From the NCBI RefSeq assembly GCF_001423945.1, contig NZ_LMPU01000008.1:248001-312000 (forward strand): 64,000 bases of DNA, in the 5' to 3' direction. This document shows positions 1-9,277 of the stretch, in pieces (the first letter of the stretch is position 1; the number at the start of each line of letters is the position of its first letter). The position numbers and the translations under genes are program-made. The DNA comes from Pedobacter sp. Leaf194 (GTDB taxonomy: Bacteria > Bacteroidota > Bacteroidia > Sphingobacteriales > Sphingobacteriaceae). The notes beneath the pieces were generated by a model. That model was not told the origin of the DNA. It did no database searches and saw nothing but the letters and a program-made list of their open reading frames with translations.

Positions 1-447
1 GATCCCACCTTGTTCCCATCCTAAACCCTTCACTTTTGGGGCGAGGTTAGCACGTCCGTTTCCGGCACATTCTATAGTAGCCATTACCTTTTTTGCAGGA
101 AGCTTTTTAAGTTCGCTCAGATTGATCTTTATGACATGATTGGTGTTGCCGCCAATCTCTAATTCCCAATTTGTAGCATCAATATTGGGAATATTAAAAT
201 GACTCCTGATGAAGAACTGGTTATTTGGAGTAATCCTGTTTTTTAACGTAGGAAATGGAAACTCCATATTTAATGGCTTTTTCTCTCGCGTAATAAGTCC
301 TGGAAAGTCATTGTCTTCTCTGGTTTGTTGAATCTCCTTCGCCGAAGCCCAGGATGGTATTGTTGCGCCAGCTATCACCGGGATAATTCCAGTAACAAAA
401 TTACGTCTGTTTAACGTGTAGTTTTGTGATGTTTTGTCGTTTTTCAT
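1..447 (-). CDS. Sulfite-oxidase-family molybdopterin oxidoreductase (N-terminal part, runs off window)
   Basis: Only the first 149 codons lie in the window; the rest is to the left of position 1. Reading leftward from an ATG at 447, the protein starts with a twin-arginine signal (RRNFVTG, residues 14-20) followed by a hydrophobic stretch, so it is probably exported folded by Tat. Residues 124-131 read IECAGNGR. In sulfite oxidase and related enzymes this motif carries the cysteine (here Cys127) that ligates molybdenum, and WELEIGG upstream is also typical. Family knowledge suggests a periplasmic molybdopterin enzyme that oxidises sulfite or a related substrate. The C-terminal dimerisation domain and any haem partner cannot be seen. 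Confidence 0.85.
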   Translation of the reverse strand, partial: MKNDKTSQNYTLNRRNFVTGIIPVIAGATIPSWASAKEIQQTREDNDFPGLITREKKPLNMEFPFPTLKNRITPNNQFFIRSHFNIPNIDATNWELEIGGNTNHVIKINLSELKKLPAKKVMATIECAGNGRANLAPKVKGLGWEQGGI

Positions 448-619
448 TTCAATAAATGTAGGTGATTACAATATAGCCAAAAATCTCTCATAGGATAACT
501 TGTATTCTTCCTTTTTCTTGATGGTTGAAAGGAAACAACTGTAGACTTTACTTCATCGCTGGCCTGCTAGAAAAGACACAATAGTTCTATAACTGTTTAT
601 CAAATACTCATCTCAATTT

Positions 620-681
620 CTATCAAAAAACGGTGGAATAATGATAATGGCTTACACGAATACCTTCGTTTTTGTGTAATC
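620..681 (+). repeat. Dispersed repeat copy R1
   Basis: This copy lies in the 376-base gap between the oxidoreductase and the hydrolase gene. The core TTACACGAATACCTTCG is followed by a T-run and GTGTAA, so outer arms TTACAC/GTGTAA and inner arms CGAA/TTCG can pair. Matching copies are at 2219-2333, 24850-25173 and 26483-26534. The left part, shared with the copy near 25 kb, reads TATCAAAAAACGGTGG then AATAATGATAATGG. I saw no gene in the rest of this gap. Confidence 0.8.
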
Positions 682-823
682 ATTAACTGATTAAAATTAA
701 TACTAAGCCTCCAGCTCCTTGGTTATATAGACGTCAGTATTTCCTGGTGACTTTGTTAAAGAGTGTTAATTAAAGAATAGTTTTTATTTTAATAATTACC
801 TTCAATTCATACTAATCATATTA

Positions 824-2179
824 ATGAAATATTTCATTCTTGCTATTATCTTTACTTGTGGGCCTTTTTGCGTATCCGGTCAGAATTCTCCAACTGGATT
901 ACAGAATGATAGAAATGAGTTTAACCTTGGCTTCGAAAGGAAAACTTCCGGATCTAAATCTTCCGGTGATTGGCAAACGGGTACAACAAAAAGTGGATAC
1001 AAGGTGGCAATTGATTCTAATCAAAAACATTCTGGGAAATATTCCCTATATATAGCGAACATTGATAAAGATGTCGATTCAAAATCCGGCATGTCTAATA
1101 TTATTATCCCTGCAAAATTTGATGGCAAGGAAGTGGAGATTAGATTTTATCTGAAATTGGAAAATGTTACTGGTCATGCAGATTTCCCATTCAGAATTGA
1201 CGATGAGGATAATGATAAATTGCAATTTACTAATCTGCTAGCCAAAAGAATTTACGGAACAGAAGATTGGAAACAATACAGCCTTAAACTGCCGCTTCAA
1301 AAAGAAGCTGCCAAAATTTATCTGTTTCCTCTATTATACGGGTCGGGTAAAATGTGGATTGACGATGTTCAGGTTTTGTTTGATGGCGTCGATATCAGTC
1401 AAGCAAAAATTAAGGCAAATTATAATCCCAGCGCTTACCACCCAATTGATTATGGGAACAATACCGCTGCCTCAGGGAAAGTGAAAGTCAGAGATGCCGA
1501 ACTATATTATGAAACCTATGGCGAAGGAGATCCATTATTGTTGCTACACGGTAACAGCCAATCGATTAATGTTTTCAAGAAGCAAATTAAGGAATTCTCT
1601 AAATCGTATAAGGTAATTGCTGTAGATACACGAGGACAAGGTAAAAGTTCAGACAATATTTCCGAACCTCTTTCATATGATTTGTATGCTGGAGATATGA
1701 AAACACTACTTGACTCTTTACATATTCTCAAAGCAAACATCTTAGGTTGGAGCGATGGTGGAAATACTGGACTGATTATGGCTTCAAAATACCCCGATTA
1801 TGTAAAGAAACTGGCTATAACTGGAGCCTGCACAGATCCAAACAAAGCCGTTTCCGCTGGTACGATAAAAGAAGTTGAGAAGGCTATTGAGAATTTGAAG
1901 TCTAAAACAGATGAAAAATCTGCTTATCAGGTTAAGCTATTTACTATGCTTTTAACCGAACCACATATTTCAACCGAGGATTTAAACAAAATTAAATTGC
2001 CCGTTTTAGTAATGGCTGGGGAGAAGGACATGATTTTAGAAAAACATACTAAGTATATTGCAGCTAGTATCAGCCATTCAGAGCTTTTCATTTTCAAAGG
2101 TGCTTCACACTACGTGCCTGTAGAAAAGGTTCCAGAATTTAACAATAAGGTTTTAGTATTTTTGAATAATAGACGATGA
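824..2179 (+). CDS. Secreted alpha/beta hydrolase with N-terminal jelly-roll-like domain
   Basis: The 451-residue protein has an N-terminal signal peptide ending near VSGQ (residue 20). Residues about 30-190 look like a beta-rich, carbohydrate-binding-like module (NLGFE start, HSGKYSLYI, WIDDVQV end). Residues about 220-450 form an alpha/beta-hydrolase fold: oxyanion segment LLLLHGNSQS, DTRGQGKS, nucleophile elbow GWSDGG with Ser310, acid Asp402 in AGEKDMI and base His429 in GASHYVP. The triad is complete, so it is probably an active esterase, lipase or peptidase-like enzyme acting outside the cytoplasm; the substrate cannot be told. The gene stands alone and has a dispersed repeat on each side (620-681 and 2219-2333). 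Confidence 0.85.
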   Translation: MKYFILAIIFTCGPFCVSGQNSPTGLQNDRNEFNLGFERKTSGSKSSGDWQTGTTKSGYKVAIDSNQKHSGKYSLYIANIDKDVDSKSGMSNIIIPAKFDGKEVEIRFYLKLENVTGHADFPFRIDDEDNDKLQFTNLLAKRIYGTEDWKQYSLKLPLQKEAAKIYLFPLLYGSGKMWIDDVQVLFDGVDISQAKIKANYNPSAYHPIDYGNNTAASGKVKVRDAELYYETYGEGDPLLLLHGNSQSINVFKKQIKEFSKSYKVIAVDTRGQGKSSDNISEPLSYDLYAGDMKTLLDSLHILKANILGWSDGGNTGLIMASKYPDYVKKLAITGACTDPNKAVSAGTIKEVEKAIENLKSKTDEKSAYQVKLFTMLLTEPHISTEDLNKIKLPVLVMAGEKDMILEKHTKYIAASISHSELFIFKGASHYVPVEKVPEFNNKVLVFLNNRR

Positions 2180-2218
2180 AACTAATCATACTATTTAAGT
2201 TGGAGAAGTTACAGTTGA

Positions 2219-2333
2219 TTTACACTTAAACCTTCGTTTTTTTGTAAACCAAATTATCAAAAACTCATCATCGAAAACTAAAATTCTGATTTGAATAATG
2301 GAATGGGTTTATGATAATCAGCAAAAAGAAAAA
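2219..2333 (+). repeat. Dispersed repeat copy R2 (long form)
   Basis: It begins 40 bases after the hydrolase stop codon. The core (TTTACACTTAAACCTTCG, T-run, TGTAAA) differs from the other copies at several bases but keeps the complementary outer arms. It continues with AAATTATCAAAAACTCATC and AAACTAAAATTCTGATTTG, nearly identical to the copy at 25042-25173. The gap up to 2522 holds nothing else I can support; a 38-codon open frame starting at 2298 within the repeat is not convincing. Confidence 0.8.
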
Positions 2334-2522
2334 GAGATATTTAATGCTTATCGGGAACGGTTACTTTGCTTAAAGGCATCGGCATTTGCTCACAATCGAT
2401 TATCAGGAAAGTAGGGAATAATGATAAAATAAAATGTGCCTCTGTATATGTGGATAATATTACTCCTAAATTAAATAGAACTGGTTTTTGTACCACATGA
2501 GGTAAGCTGGATATTGGTAAGG

Positions 2523-3302
2523 TTATTTCCTAGTGCCAGGCCTTTTCTTAAATTGAGAAAACAGGTTCTCAAATGCAAGGACTACCCAAAGGGCGTGTGC
2601 ATTGTCTATGTCTTTGCCTGAAATCCTTTGCTGAATAATATTTAGGTAACTAGCGCTTAGCTTTACGTTCTTAAGCACTTCATAACCTGCACCAACGCTG
2701 ATCCGGTTCTGATCAAATATATTGGGGTTATTCTTAACCGCTTTTCCAAACTGAATAAATACCTCATCGGACACAAAGACAGACAATGGTTTGTCTTTTG
2801 AAAGGACATCAAGAAATGGCTTCTCCAGCCTGATTTGGTATCGAACACGCCAGTTGGGTTGATAATTCCCATTGTAAGCTAGGTCACGCATTCGGTATTC
2901 CAAACTATATCTGTTGGAATAATTGAAAAACTTAAGCTTTTGTTCGTTCTCTAAACGCGCCGAAACCCGATATTCTTTTACGCCCTCTGATTTGACATCA
3001 TCAGGATTATCATAGAATACATGCGAGTCGAAATAGGCAATCGGTGATATCGATACTTTAGTATTAGGCGTAAATTTATAATTCAACCAAGGCCATACGC
3101 TAATGAAATGAGAAGCTTTAAAAATATTGCCCGTACCGACCGACTGGGTTCTTTTCTGCAAGTAAAGTTCCCACTTAACTTTACTATTAATCGTGTCTGC
3201 CAAAATAAGCCGTCCCCAGAACACCCCATGGTTATGCTGTTTTTGTGCGTAAAGGCTCGTATACATGGTGGTTATGCATATAAGCAATAAGAGTCGTTTC
3301 AA
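2523..3302 (-). CDS. DUF2490 family outer-membrane-like protein
   Basis: The 259-residue protein has a signal peptide (KRLLLLICITTMYTSLYAQ) and then alternating aromatic strands (WELYLQKR, YSLEYRMRD, VRYQIRLEKPF, VGAGYEV, ASYLNI). This pattern is typical of the DUF2490 family, predicted small outer-membrane beta-barrels of Bacteroidota and Proteobacteria. The start codon is TTG at 3302: an in-frame TAG lies two codons upstream and no ATG gives a full signal peptide. It follows the copper ATPase gene in the same direction after about 200 bases. It may be a late member of the copper operon, but a separate transcript is equally possible. Function is unknown. Confidence 0.7.
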   Translation of the reverse strand: MKRLLLLICITTMYTSLYAQKQHNHGVFWGRLILADTINSKVKWELYLQKRTQSVGTGNIFKASHFISVWPWLNYKFTPNTKVSISPIAYFDSHVFYDNPDDVKSEGVKEYRVSARLENEQKLKFFNYSNRYSLEYRMRDLAYNGNYQPNWRVRYQIRLEKPFLDVLSKDKPLSVFVSDEVFIQFGKAVKNNPNIFDQNRISVGAGYEVLKNVKLSASYLNIIQQRISGKDIDNAHALWVVLAFENLFSQFKKRPGTRK

Positions 3303-3493
3303 AGTCTATTGATCAAGTCGACAAAAGAGCTTAATTTTTCGCACTTATCCAAAAAAGCATAATAAACTAATTGTTATTCAATTATTACTTTATTGGTTTA
3401 TGTTAAAAAGCTAACAAAAATCAGTTTGAAATAGTGTGGAGCAAGAAAACCCCGCCATTCAACGCTTAATTAAAAATGAGCCAGTTTAGTTTT

Positions 3494-3521
3494 AAGGCTT
3501 GATTAAAATCAATCAAGCCTT
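3494..3521 (-). terminator. Hairpin overlapping the stop codon of the copper ATPase gene
   Basis: AAGGCTTGATT (3494-3504) pairs with AATCAAGCCTT (3511-3521), a perfect 11-bp stem spanning the stop codon at 3509-3511. There is only a weak T-run after it on either strand, so it could be a terminator, a 3-prime stabiliser, or neither. Confidence 0.4.
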
Positions 3522-6049
3522 ACGTTTCTTAGTCTTAGAGAATTTAAGATAACAGATACTGAACTAAAACTCATGGCCAGAGCCGCAATCATTGGCGAAA
3601 GTAAAATACCAAAAAATGGATACAAAACACCTGCTGCAATAGGAATACCCAATACATTATACCCCAGGGCAAAGAATAGGTTTCCCTTAATGTTTTCCAT
3701 AACTCTATCGCTCAAAAGTCTCGCTTTAGCAATCCCATTCAGATCCCCTTTTACCAGCGTTATTGCAGCGCTTTCAATAGCCACATCGGTTCCGGTACCC
3801 ATAGCGATTCCAATATCTGCCTGCGACAATGCTGGCGCGTCATTGATACCATCACCAGCCATGGCTACCTTCTTTCCTTCCTGCTGTAATCGTTTAATTT
3901 CGTTCAATTTGTCCTCAGGCAGCATTTGCGCTTTATATCCATCAAGGTTTAAAGTTTCGCTCACTGCTTTGGCCGTATCTTCATTGTCTCCGGTAAACAT
4001 GAATACCTTTAATCCTTCTTTTTGCAGTTTACTAATTGCTTCCTTGCTTGATTCTTTGATCTTATCATAAATAACCACAAACCCGGCTGCATGATCACCA
4101 ACTGCCAAATAAGATACCGTCTTACCTTGTTGCTGCTCTGCCTTGACCTGCTTAAGTAATTCAGGACTAATAGTTGCCTTTACCTGTTCCATTAACTTTT
4201 CATTACCAAGAGACAGGTTTACTTCTCCTACAGCCCCAATAACCCCTTTTCCGGTAACTGCTTCAAAATTTACGACTGGGAGCTTTGCAATCTGCTTCTG
4301 TTCCCCATAACGTAAAGTAGCTTGAGCAAGTGGATGCTCGCTGCTGCTGTTTAACGATATTATTTTTTGAAGAATATCTGTTTCAGTAAATTTAGAATCT
4401 GCACTGACCACCTTTTCAACGGAAGGCTTACCTTCGGTAACAGTACCGGTCTTATCGATCACTACAATGTCAATGGCATTCAGTTTTTCTAAGGACTCAG
4501 CATTTTTAATCAGTACGCCTGACTTTGCACCTTTTCCAACGCCCACCATGACCGACATTGGGGTAGCAAGGCCAAGCGCACATGGACAGGCAATGATCAG
4601 CACCGCGATTGCATTTACAAATGCATAAACATAAGAAGGCTCCGGACCATATATTGCCCAAACGATAAAAGTCGCCACTGCAATAAATACAACAACAGGG
4701 ACGAAGTACCCCGATATCTTATCGGCTAACTTTTGAATGGGCGCTTTTGAACGGCTGGCAGAATTTACCATTTCAATGATCTGGGAAAGTAGGGTCTCTG
4801 ATCCCACTTTTTCAGCCAGCATCGTAAACGTTTTATTTCCATTGATCGTTCCGGAACTTACCTGATCACCTGGCTTTTTATTTACAGGAATAGGTTCTCC
4901 GGAAATCATGGATTCATCAATGGTGACTTCTCCCATTTTGATACTTCCATCAACCGGCACCTTTTCGCCTGGCTTTACCCGAAGCAGATCTCCTTTTTGA
5001 ATATCATCAATGGCCACCGTTTCTTCTTTGTCGCCGATGATCCTGGTGGCCTGGTTTGGTGCCAGTTTCAAAAGTTCCCTGATTGCACTGTTTGTCTTGC
5101 CATGTGCCCGTGCCTCTAAAAGCTGGCCTAGTAGCACTAGCGTTAAAATGACTGCTGTCGCTTCAAAATATACATACACTGTGCCTGAATGGGTTTTGAA
5201 CTGATCTGGAAAAATGCCTGGGGATAATAAGGCTAGTAAACTAAACAGCCAGGCTACCCCCGCCCCGATTCCTATTAAGGTAAACATATTCAGGTTCCAG
5301 GTCACCACTGACCGCCATGCCCTTTCAAAAAACATCCAGGTTGCATAAAAGACGACTGGAATTGATAAAACAAATTGCACCCAGTTCCAGTACCTAAGTT
5401 CCAATATTTTAAATAAGGGATTTCCAGGGATCATCTCTGACATAGAAATTAAAAAGATGGGAACGGTAAAAAGGGCTGCTATCTTAAATTTTCGCAGTAA
5501 CCGCTCATAAGTCTGGTCATCTTCCTCACTAGAGTTATTACCTGCAATTTGCACCAGATCCATTCCGCAGATCGGACAAGCGCCAGGCTGGTCACGAATG
5601 ATCTCCGGATGCATAGGACAGGAGTATTGCGCAACCTGTTTTAAGACAGGCTGCTGCACCAAATCCATTCCGCAGACTGCGCAATCACCAGGTTTATCAT
5701 AAGTTTTCTCTCCCTGGCAATGCATGGGGCAGTAATATTTTCCTGATCCTGATTTTACTGTTTTCCCCTTTTGATCAGCTGCTGCAAGATCAACTTTAAT
5801 AGAGGCTGCGTTATGATCATGTGTCTTATCGATCTGGTGATCCCCTGGCATTACGATTTTATAATCTCCGGCATCTGATAAGGCTTGCTGCAAGGTTTCT
5901 ACAGGCACGTGCTTTTCCATGGTCACAGTTGTCTCAGGCGGCATTAAGGTAACTACTGCAGAAACCCCTTCAATTCCATTTAGCGCAAGGGATACTTTTT
6001 TGCTGCAACCCTGGCAGCTCATTCCACTTATTTGATAGATATGCTTCAT
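3509..6049 (-). CDS. copA: Copper-translocating P1B-type ATPase with HMA domain and two heavy-metal-binding motifs
   Basis: The 846-residue enzyme should export Cu(I) from the cytosol using ATP. Order of parts: HMA domain with GMSCQGC (Cys12, Cys15); two copies of a short heavy-metal-binding domain, YYCPMH...CAVCGMDL (about 106-130) and YSCPMHPE...CPICGMDL (about 142-165); membrane segments from about 188; the CPC metal site at 488-490 in IACPCALGLATP; phosphorylation motif DKTGT with Asp532; and the hinge motif GDGINDAP. CPCALGLATP is characteristic of Cu(I)/Ag(I) pumps. It sits 11 bases downstream of the multicopper oxidase gene on the same strand, fitting a copper operon. SilP/CopB-type pumps share the Cys/His-rich insert, so silver is a possible alternative substrate. 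Confidence 0.93.
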   Translation of the reverse strand: MKHIYQISGMSCQGCSKKVSLALNGIEGVSAVVTLMPPETTVTMEKHVPVETLQQALSDAGDYKIVMPGDHQIDKTHDHNAASIKVDLAAADQKGKTVKSGSGKYYCPMHCQGEKTYDKPGDCAVCGMDLVQQPVLKQVAQYSCPMHPEIIRDQPGACPICGMDLVQIAGNNSSEEDDQTYERLLRKFKIAALFTVPIFLISMSEMIPGNPLFKILELRYWNWVQFVLSIPVVFYATWMFFERAWRSVVTWNLNMFTLIGIGAGVAWLFSLLALLSPGIFPDQFKTHSGTVYVYFEATAVILTLVLLGQLLEARAHGKTNSAIRELLKLAPNQATRIIGDKEETVAIDDIQKGDLLRVKPGEKVPVDGSIKMGEVTIDESMISGEPIPVNKKPGDQVSSGTINGNKTFTMLAEKVGSETLLSQIIEMVNSASRSKAPIQKLADKISGYFVPVVVFIAVATFIVWAIYGPEPSYVYAFVNAIAVLIIACPCALGLATPMSVMVGVGKGAKSGVLIKNAESLEKLNAIDIVVIDKTGTVTEGKPSVEKVVSADSKFTETDILQKIISLNSSSEHPLAQATLRYGEQKQIAKLPVVNFEAVTGKGVIGAVGEVNLSLGNEKLMEQVKATISPELLKQVKAEQQQGKTVSYLAVGDHAAGFVVIYDKIKESSKEAISKLQKEGLKVFMFTGDNEDTAKAVSETLNLDGYKAQMLPEDKLNEIKRLQQEGKKVAMAGDGINDAPALSQADIGIAMGTGTDVAIESAAITLVKGDLNGIAKARLLSDRVMENIKGNLFFALGYNVLGIPIAAGVLYPFFGILLSPMIAALAMSFSSVSVILNSLRLRNVRLD

Positions 6050-6060
6050 AATACTTATAA

Positions 6061-8808
6061 TTAATAGGTGATGGTAAGTCCAGCTCCATAACCCATATCG
6101 CTGTCATAATGGGTAGATAGAGAAAAGTATTTGGTAACGATATACCTAAAACCAGCCATATATTCCCTGTCGGTATTAGCCATAAAGTTAAATCGTAACC
6201 TACTGGTTAACGGAACATCTTCACGCATCAGCTGGAAGCGCAATTTGCCTTTACTGTCTAGTCTTGCCTCCGCAGTGACTAACATCGGAAGAATATACTG
6301 CGCACCGATCACAGCTGCCTTTCTGTTCTTTTGATTGCTGAGTTGCCCAAATAGATTATTTTCCCTTTCATTGTTCATCCGGTTATAATGATAGTCAAAA
6401 CCAACGAACGGCATCAGCCACTGCATCCTGCCAATATAGCGCCCGAAGTAAGTTTCGCTCTCAATCCCATGTTCTGATTTTAAACCAACCCTCCACTCTG
6501 TGGATAAGCGGTAACGGGTATTGGAAAACATTAGTTCTCCGTCACTACCATTACTTTCAAGGCCAATACTTGCCATTGGGTGATATTTCCTATCATCAGC
6601 AGAAAGTTTTTTCCAGGCAAGCTTAGTGTCCGGCAGTTCTGGATTAGGTGGTGAATTTTCATAACTAAAGACCCTGCCCATACCACTCATCATATGATAA
6701 AGGATATGGCAGTGGAAAAACCAGTCGCCTCCATTTTCACTAGCTGCAAACTCAATTGTATCCCTTTCCATTGGCATAATGTCAAGGACATTTTTCATGG
6801 GCGCATTTTCACCCTGTCCATTAACTACCCTGAAATCGTGGCCATGCAGGTGCATAGGGTGGCGCATCATGCTGTTGTTGAACATAATGATGCGTACATT
6901 TTCCCCTTTTTTGATCAGGATCTTATCGCTTTCTGAAACAGTCTTATTATCCAGTGTCCACACATAGCGGTTCATATTCCCTGTCAAATCAAATTTCAAT
7001 TCTTTCCATGGCCCTTTTGGTAGCGTCGTTTTCTTCGGATCACGAAGCATATTGTAATTCAGGGTTACCATATCGGGATTTCCATCAGCCATATTCATTC
7101 CAGCCATGCTTTTATCATTAGGCATCTGCATGCCTGGGGCATCTGTCTTTTTATTGTTTGCTTTTGGATTTTCCACGCCGGTTATTTCAGGATACATGAC
7201 TGTATTCATGTCCATGACCTGGTTCTGCATTTTCATGCCTTCCATTTCAATCATATTGCCCTGCATGTCCATCATATCATTCATCATTTTCATGCCGGCA
7301 AAATATTTTGGTCTATCAAGTTTCTGAGCAAAAACTTTTTCCCCACTTCCAAGCCAAAGGGATGCTGAGCTAGTGCGATCTTCCGGGGTGACTAAAAATT
7401 CGTATTTTTTGTTTTCAGGGATCGTTACCACGACATCATAAGTTTCAGAAGTGGCAATGATTAGCCTGTCCACTTCAACCGGCTCCACATCATTTCCGTC
7501 AGTAGCCACAACAGTAATCTTTCCTCCGGAATAATTTAACCAGAAATAATCAGAAGCTCCACCATTTGCAATGCGCAACCTGACCTTATCACCGGCCTTA
7601 AACTGAGGCTGTTCATTTTGGTTCTTTCCGTTAATCAGAAAGTTATCATAATATACATCGCTGACATCCATGGCCGTCATTCGTTTCCATTCATTGTTTA
7701 CCTTAGTCTTAAAATGTCCGGTTTTGATGGCCTCACCATAACTCTGTGTAGTCCCTTTTTGGATGGCAAACCAGTCGGTGGCATTCTTAAGGCTGCGATG
7801 TACTTCTTCTGGTTTCATATCCGTCCACTCACTTAATACAAGTGGGATGGTCGGAATGTCCCATTCCTTTCTTTTATTCATAATGAAAGCTCCGTACATA
7901 CCTATTTGTTCCTGAAGCATACTATGGCTATGGTACCAGTGGGTACCATGCTGAACAATCGGGAATTTATAGATATAAGTGGTATGTGGCATAATTGGCA
8001 TTTGGGTCAGAAATGGTACGCCATCCATTTTATTAGGCAGGAAAAGTCCATGCCAGTGAAGAGAGGTTTCTTCATCCAGGTTATTGTGCACATAGATCAG
8101 GGCAGTATCGCCTTGGGTAAAAGTTAGCGTAGGCATAGGAATTTGCCCGTTTACGGCAATTGCCCGCTTAGATTTCTTTCCATAAGTTACCGTCGTGTCG
8201 GCTATGTACAGATCATAGCGAACAGTGCGGGGTGGCGTACTACTTGTAATGGTTTTTATAGGCCCTAATTGTGCTTTTGCCTTTTTGATATTCTCCATTG
8301 TGGCATTCTCATCTCCCATTTGCATACCTTCCATTGTATCCGACTTTTTAGCATCTTCTTTCATGGGCATATCCATTCCATTGTGCTTAGTGGGAGCTGT
8401 CTTGGGCGCTTCCTTTACCAGTTTCATTCCGCATTTTGGGCAGTTACCTGATTTAGAAGCATGAATCTCCGGATGCATGGGACAAGTATAGGTTTCACCT
8501 AAAGAAGGTGTTTCAACAGCTGCCTTTTGCGGCGACATGTTCATCTTACCCATACCCTCTTTTTTTACAGGCTGAGTTTTTTTACCTGGCACCGCCTTTT
8601 TGGCGGGAACGCTTTTTTTCTTTTGAATAACCAGCTTCATGCCGCATTTTGAGCAATTGCCTGGTGTCTTGCTCAGGATTTCAGGGTGCATAGGGCAGGT
8701 ATAGACTACCGGCTCTTGCTTCTGCTGCAATGATATGGCGTGTCCATCGTGCGCAGATGCGAACCCATACAAACCCATCAATAAAATATATACTATTAAT
8801 TTTTTCAT
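6061..8808 (-). CDS. CopA-type multicopper oxidase with two N-terminal metal-binding motifs and a CopB-like C-terminal region
   Basis: The 915-residue exported protein starts with a signal peptide (to about 19). Two heavy-metal-binding motifs follow (YTCPMHPE...CSKCGMKL, 36-59; YTCPMHPE...CPKCGMKL, 107-130). The multicopper oxidase domain runs from about 190 to 716 with all copper ligand motifs: HWHG 251-254, HWYHSH 290-295, HPMHLHGH 650-657, HCHILYH 699-705. A Met-rich stretch (about 505-580) resembles Cu(I)-binding inserts of CueO/CopA. Residues about 760-915 (GELMFSNTRYRLSTEW to the end) are beta-strand-rich and resemble CopB, normally a separate outer-membrane protein. It probably oxidises Cu(I) to Cu(II) in the envelope. 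It lies just upstream of the copper ATPase gene in the same operon. Confidence 0.92.
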   Translation of the reverse strand: MKKLIVYILLMGLYGFASAHDGHAISLQQKQEPVVYTCPMHPEILSKTPGNCSKCGMKLVIQKKKSVPAKKAVPGKKTQPVKKEGMGKMNMSPQKAAVETPSLGETYTCPMHPEIHASKSGNCPKCGMKLVKEAPKTAPTKHNGMDMPMKEDAKKSDTMEGMQMGDENATMENIKKAKAQLGPIKTITSSTPPRTVRYDLYIADTTVTYGKKSKRAIAVNGQIPMPTLTFTQGDTALIYVHNNLDEETSLHWHGLFLPNKMDGVPFLTQMPIMPHTTYIYKFPIVQHGTHWYHSHSMLQEQIGMYGAFIMNKRKEWDIPTIPLVLSEWTDMKPEEVHRSLKNATDWFAIQKGTTQSYGEAIKTGHFKTKVNNEWKRMTAMDVSDVYYDNFLINGKNQNEQPQFKAGDKVRLRIANGGASDYFWLNYSGGKITVVATDGNDVEPVEVDRLIIATSETYDVVVTIPENKKYEFLVTPEDRTSSASLWLGSGEKVFAQKLDRPKYFAGMKMMNDMMDMQGNMIEMEGMKMQNQVMDMNTVMYPEITGVENPKANNKKTDAPGMQMPNDKSMAGMNMADGNPDMVTLNYNMLRDPKKTTLPKGPWKELKFDLTGNMNRYVWTLDNKTVSESDKILIKKGENVRIIMFNNSMMRHPMHLHGHDFRVVNGQGENAPMKNVLDIMPMERDTIEFAASENGGDWFFHCHILYHMMSGMGRVFSYENSPPNPELPDTKLAWKKLSADDRKYHPMASIGLESNGSDGELMFSNTRYRLSTEWRVGLKSEHGIESETYFGRYIGRMQWLMPFVGFDYHYNRMNNERENNLFGQLSNQKNRKAAVIGAQYILPMLVTAEARLDSKGKLRFQLMREDVPLTSRLRFNFMANTDREYMAGFRYIVTKYFSLSTHYDSDMGYGAGLTITY

Positions 8809-8813
8809 CTCTA

Positions 8814-9275
8814 TTAATTTTTTGAAAGACTGTCTTTCGTTTCTTCTATCCAGTTCAGGATTAAGTCTTGTTCGGCTTTTGAAAGTCTGGCATTTTTGTG
8901 GATCAGGGTATAAGAGCTTATGGGCATTGTCCCGTCTTTTATACTATTAGATATTGCTTTTAGCTTGCTCTGCTGCCTACGAAAGGAATAATTGCCAAAC
9001 TCATTAAAATTGAGTTCCTCTTTCCCCTTTTTAACATGCGAGTCAAGCCACCATCCACTAGGCTGTATCTGGGCGTACCAGGGATAATTGGTGTTATTGC
9101 TATGGCAGTCATAACAGGAGGTTCTTAAGATCCCCTGTATTTTACCTTCCATTGGGTATATCCGGCTGATATCGGCAGGGTAATCTTTCATGCTGATATT
9201 ACGGGCAGGCCGAATGAACTGAATAAGTACCAGCACCCCTGCTAATAACAAAAGACCATGTCGTACCTTGCCCAT
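8814..9275 (-). CDS. Haem-binding domain protein, single CxxCH
   Basis: The 153-residue protein has one N-terminal membrane anchor or uncleaved signal (HGLLLLAGVLVLIQFI). It carries the motif SCYDCHSNNTNYPWYA, a c-type haem attachment site (CYDCH) in the context typical of the small Haem_bd family. GWWLDSHVKKGKEELNFNEF further on also fits that family. It is probably held in the periplasm facing outward. It lies 5 bases upstream of the multicopper oxidase gene and 2 bases downstream of a DUF3347 gene. An electron-transfer role linked to copper oxidation is a reasonable inference but is not shown. Confidence 0.85.
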   Translation of the reverse strand: MGKVRHGLLLLAGVLVLIQFIRPARNISMKDYPADISRIYPMEGKIQGILRTSCYDCHSNNTNYPWYAQIQPSGWWLDSHVKKGKEELNFNEFGNYSFRRQQSKLKAISNSIKDGTMPISSYTLIHKNARLSKAEQDLILNWIEETKDSLSKN

Positions 9276-9277
9276 AA

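Noticed and set aside
2219..2333. Integron attC site
   Set aside because: The repeat can fold, but it lacks the GTTRRRY/RYYYAAC core pair and no tyrosine integron integrase is present.
2298..2414. 38-codon frame beginning inside repeat R2 (MEWVYDNQQKEKEIFN...)
   Set aside because: The equivalent frame in the copy near 25 kb has a stop at codon 3, and no family was recognised; it is more likely repeat sequence than a gene.
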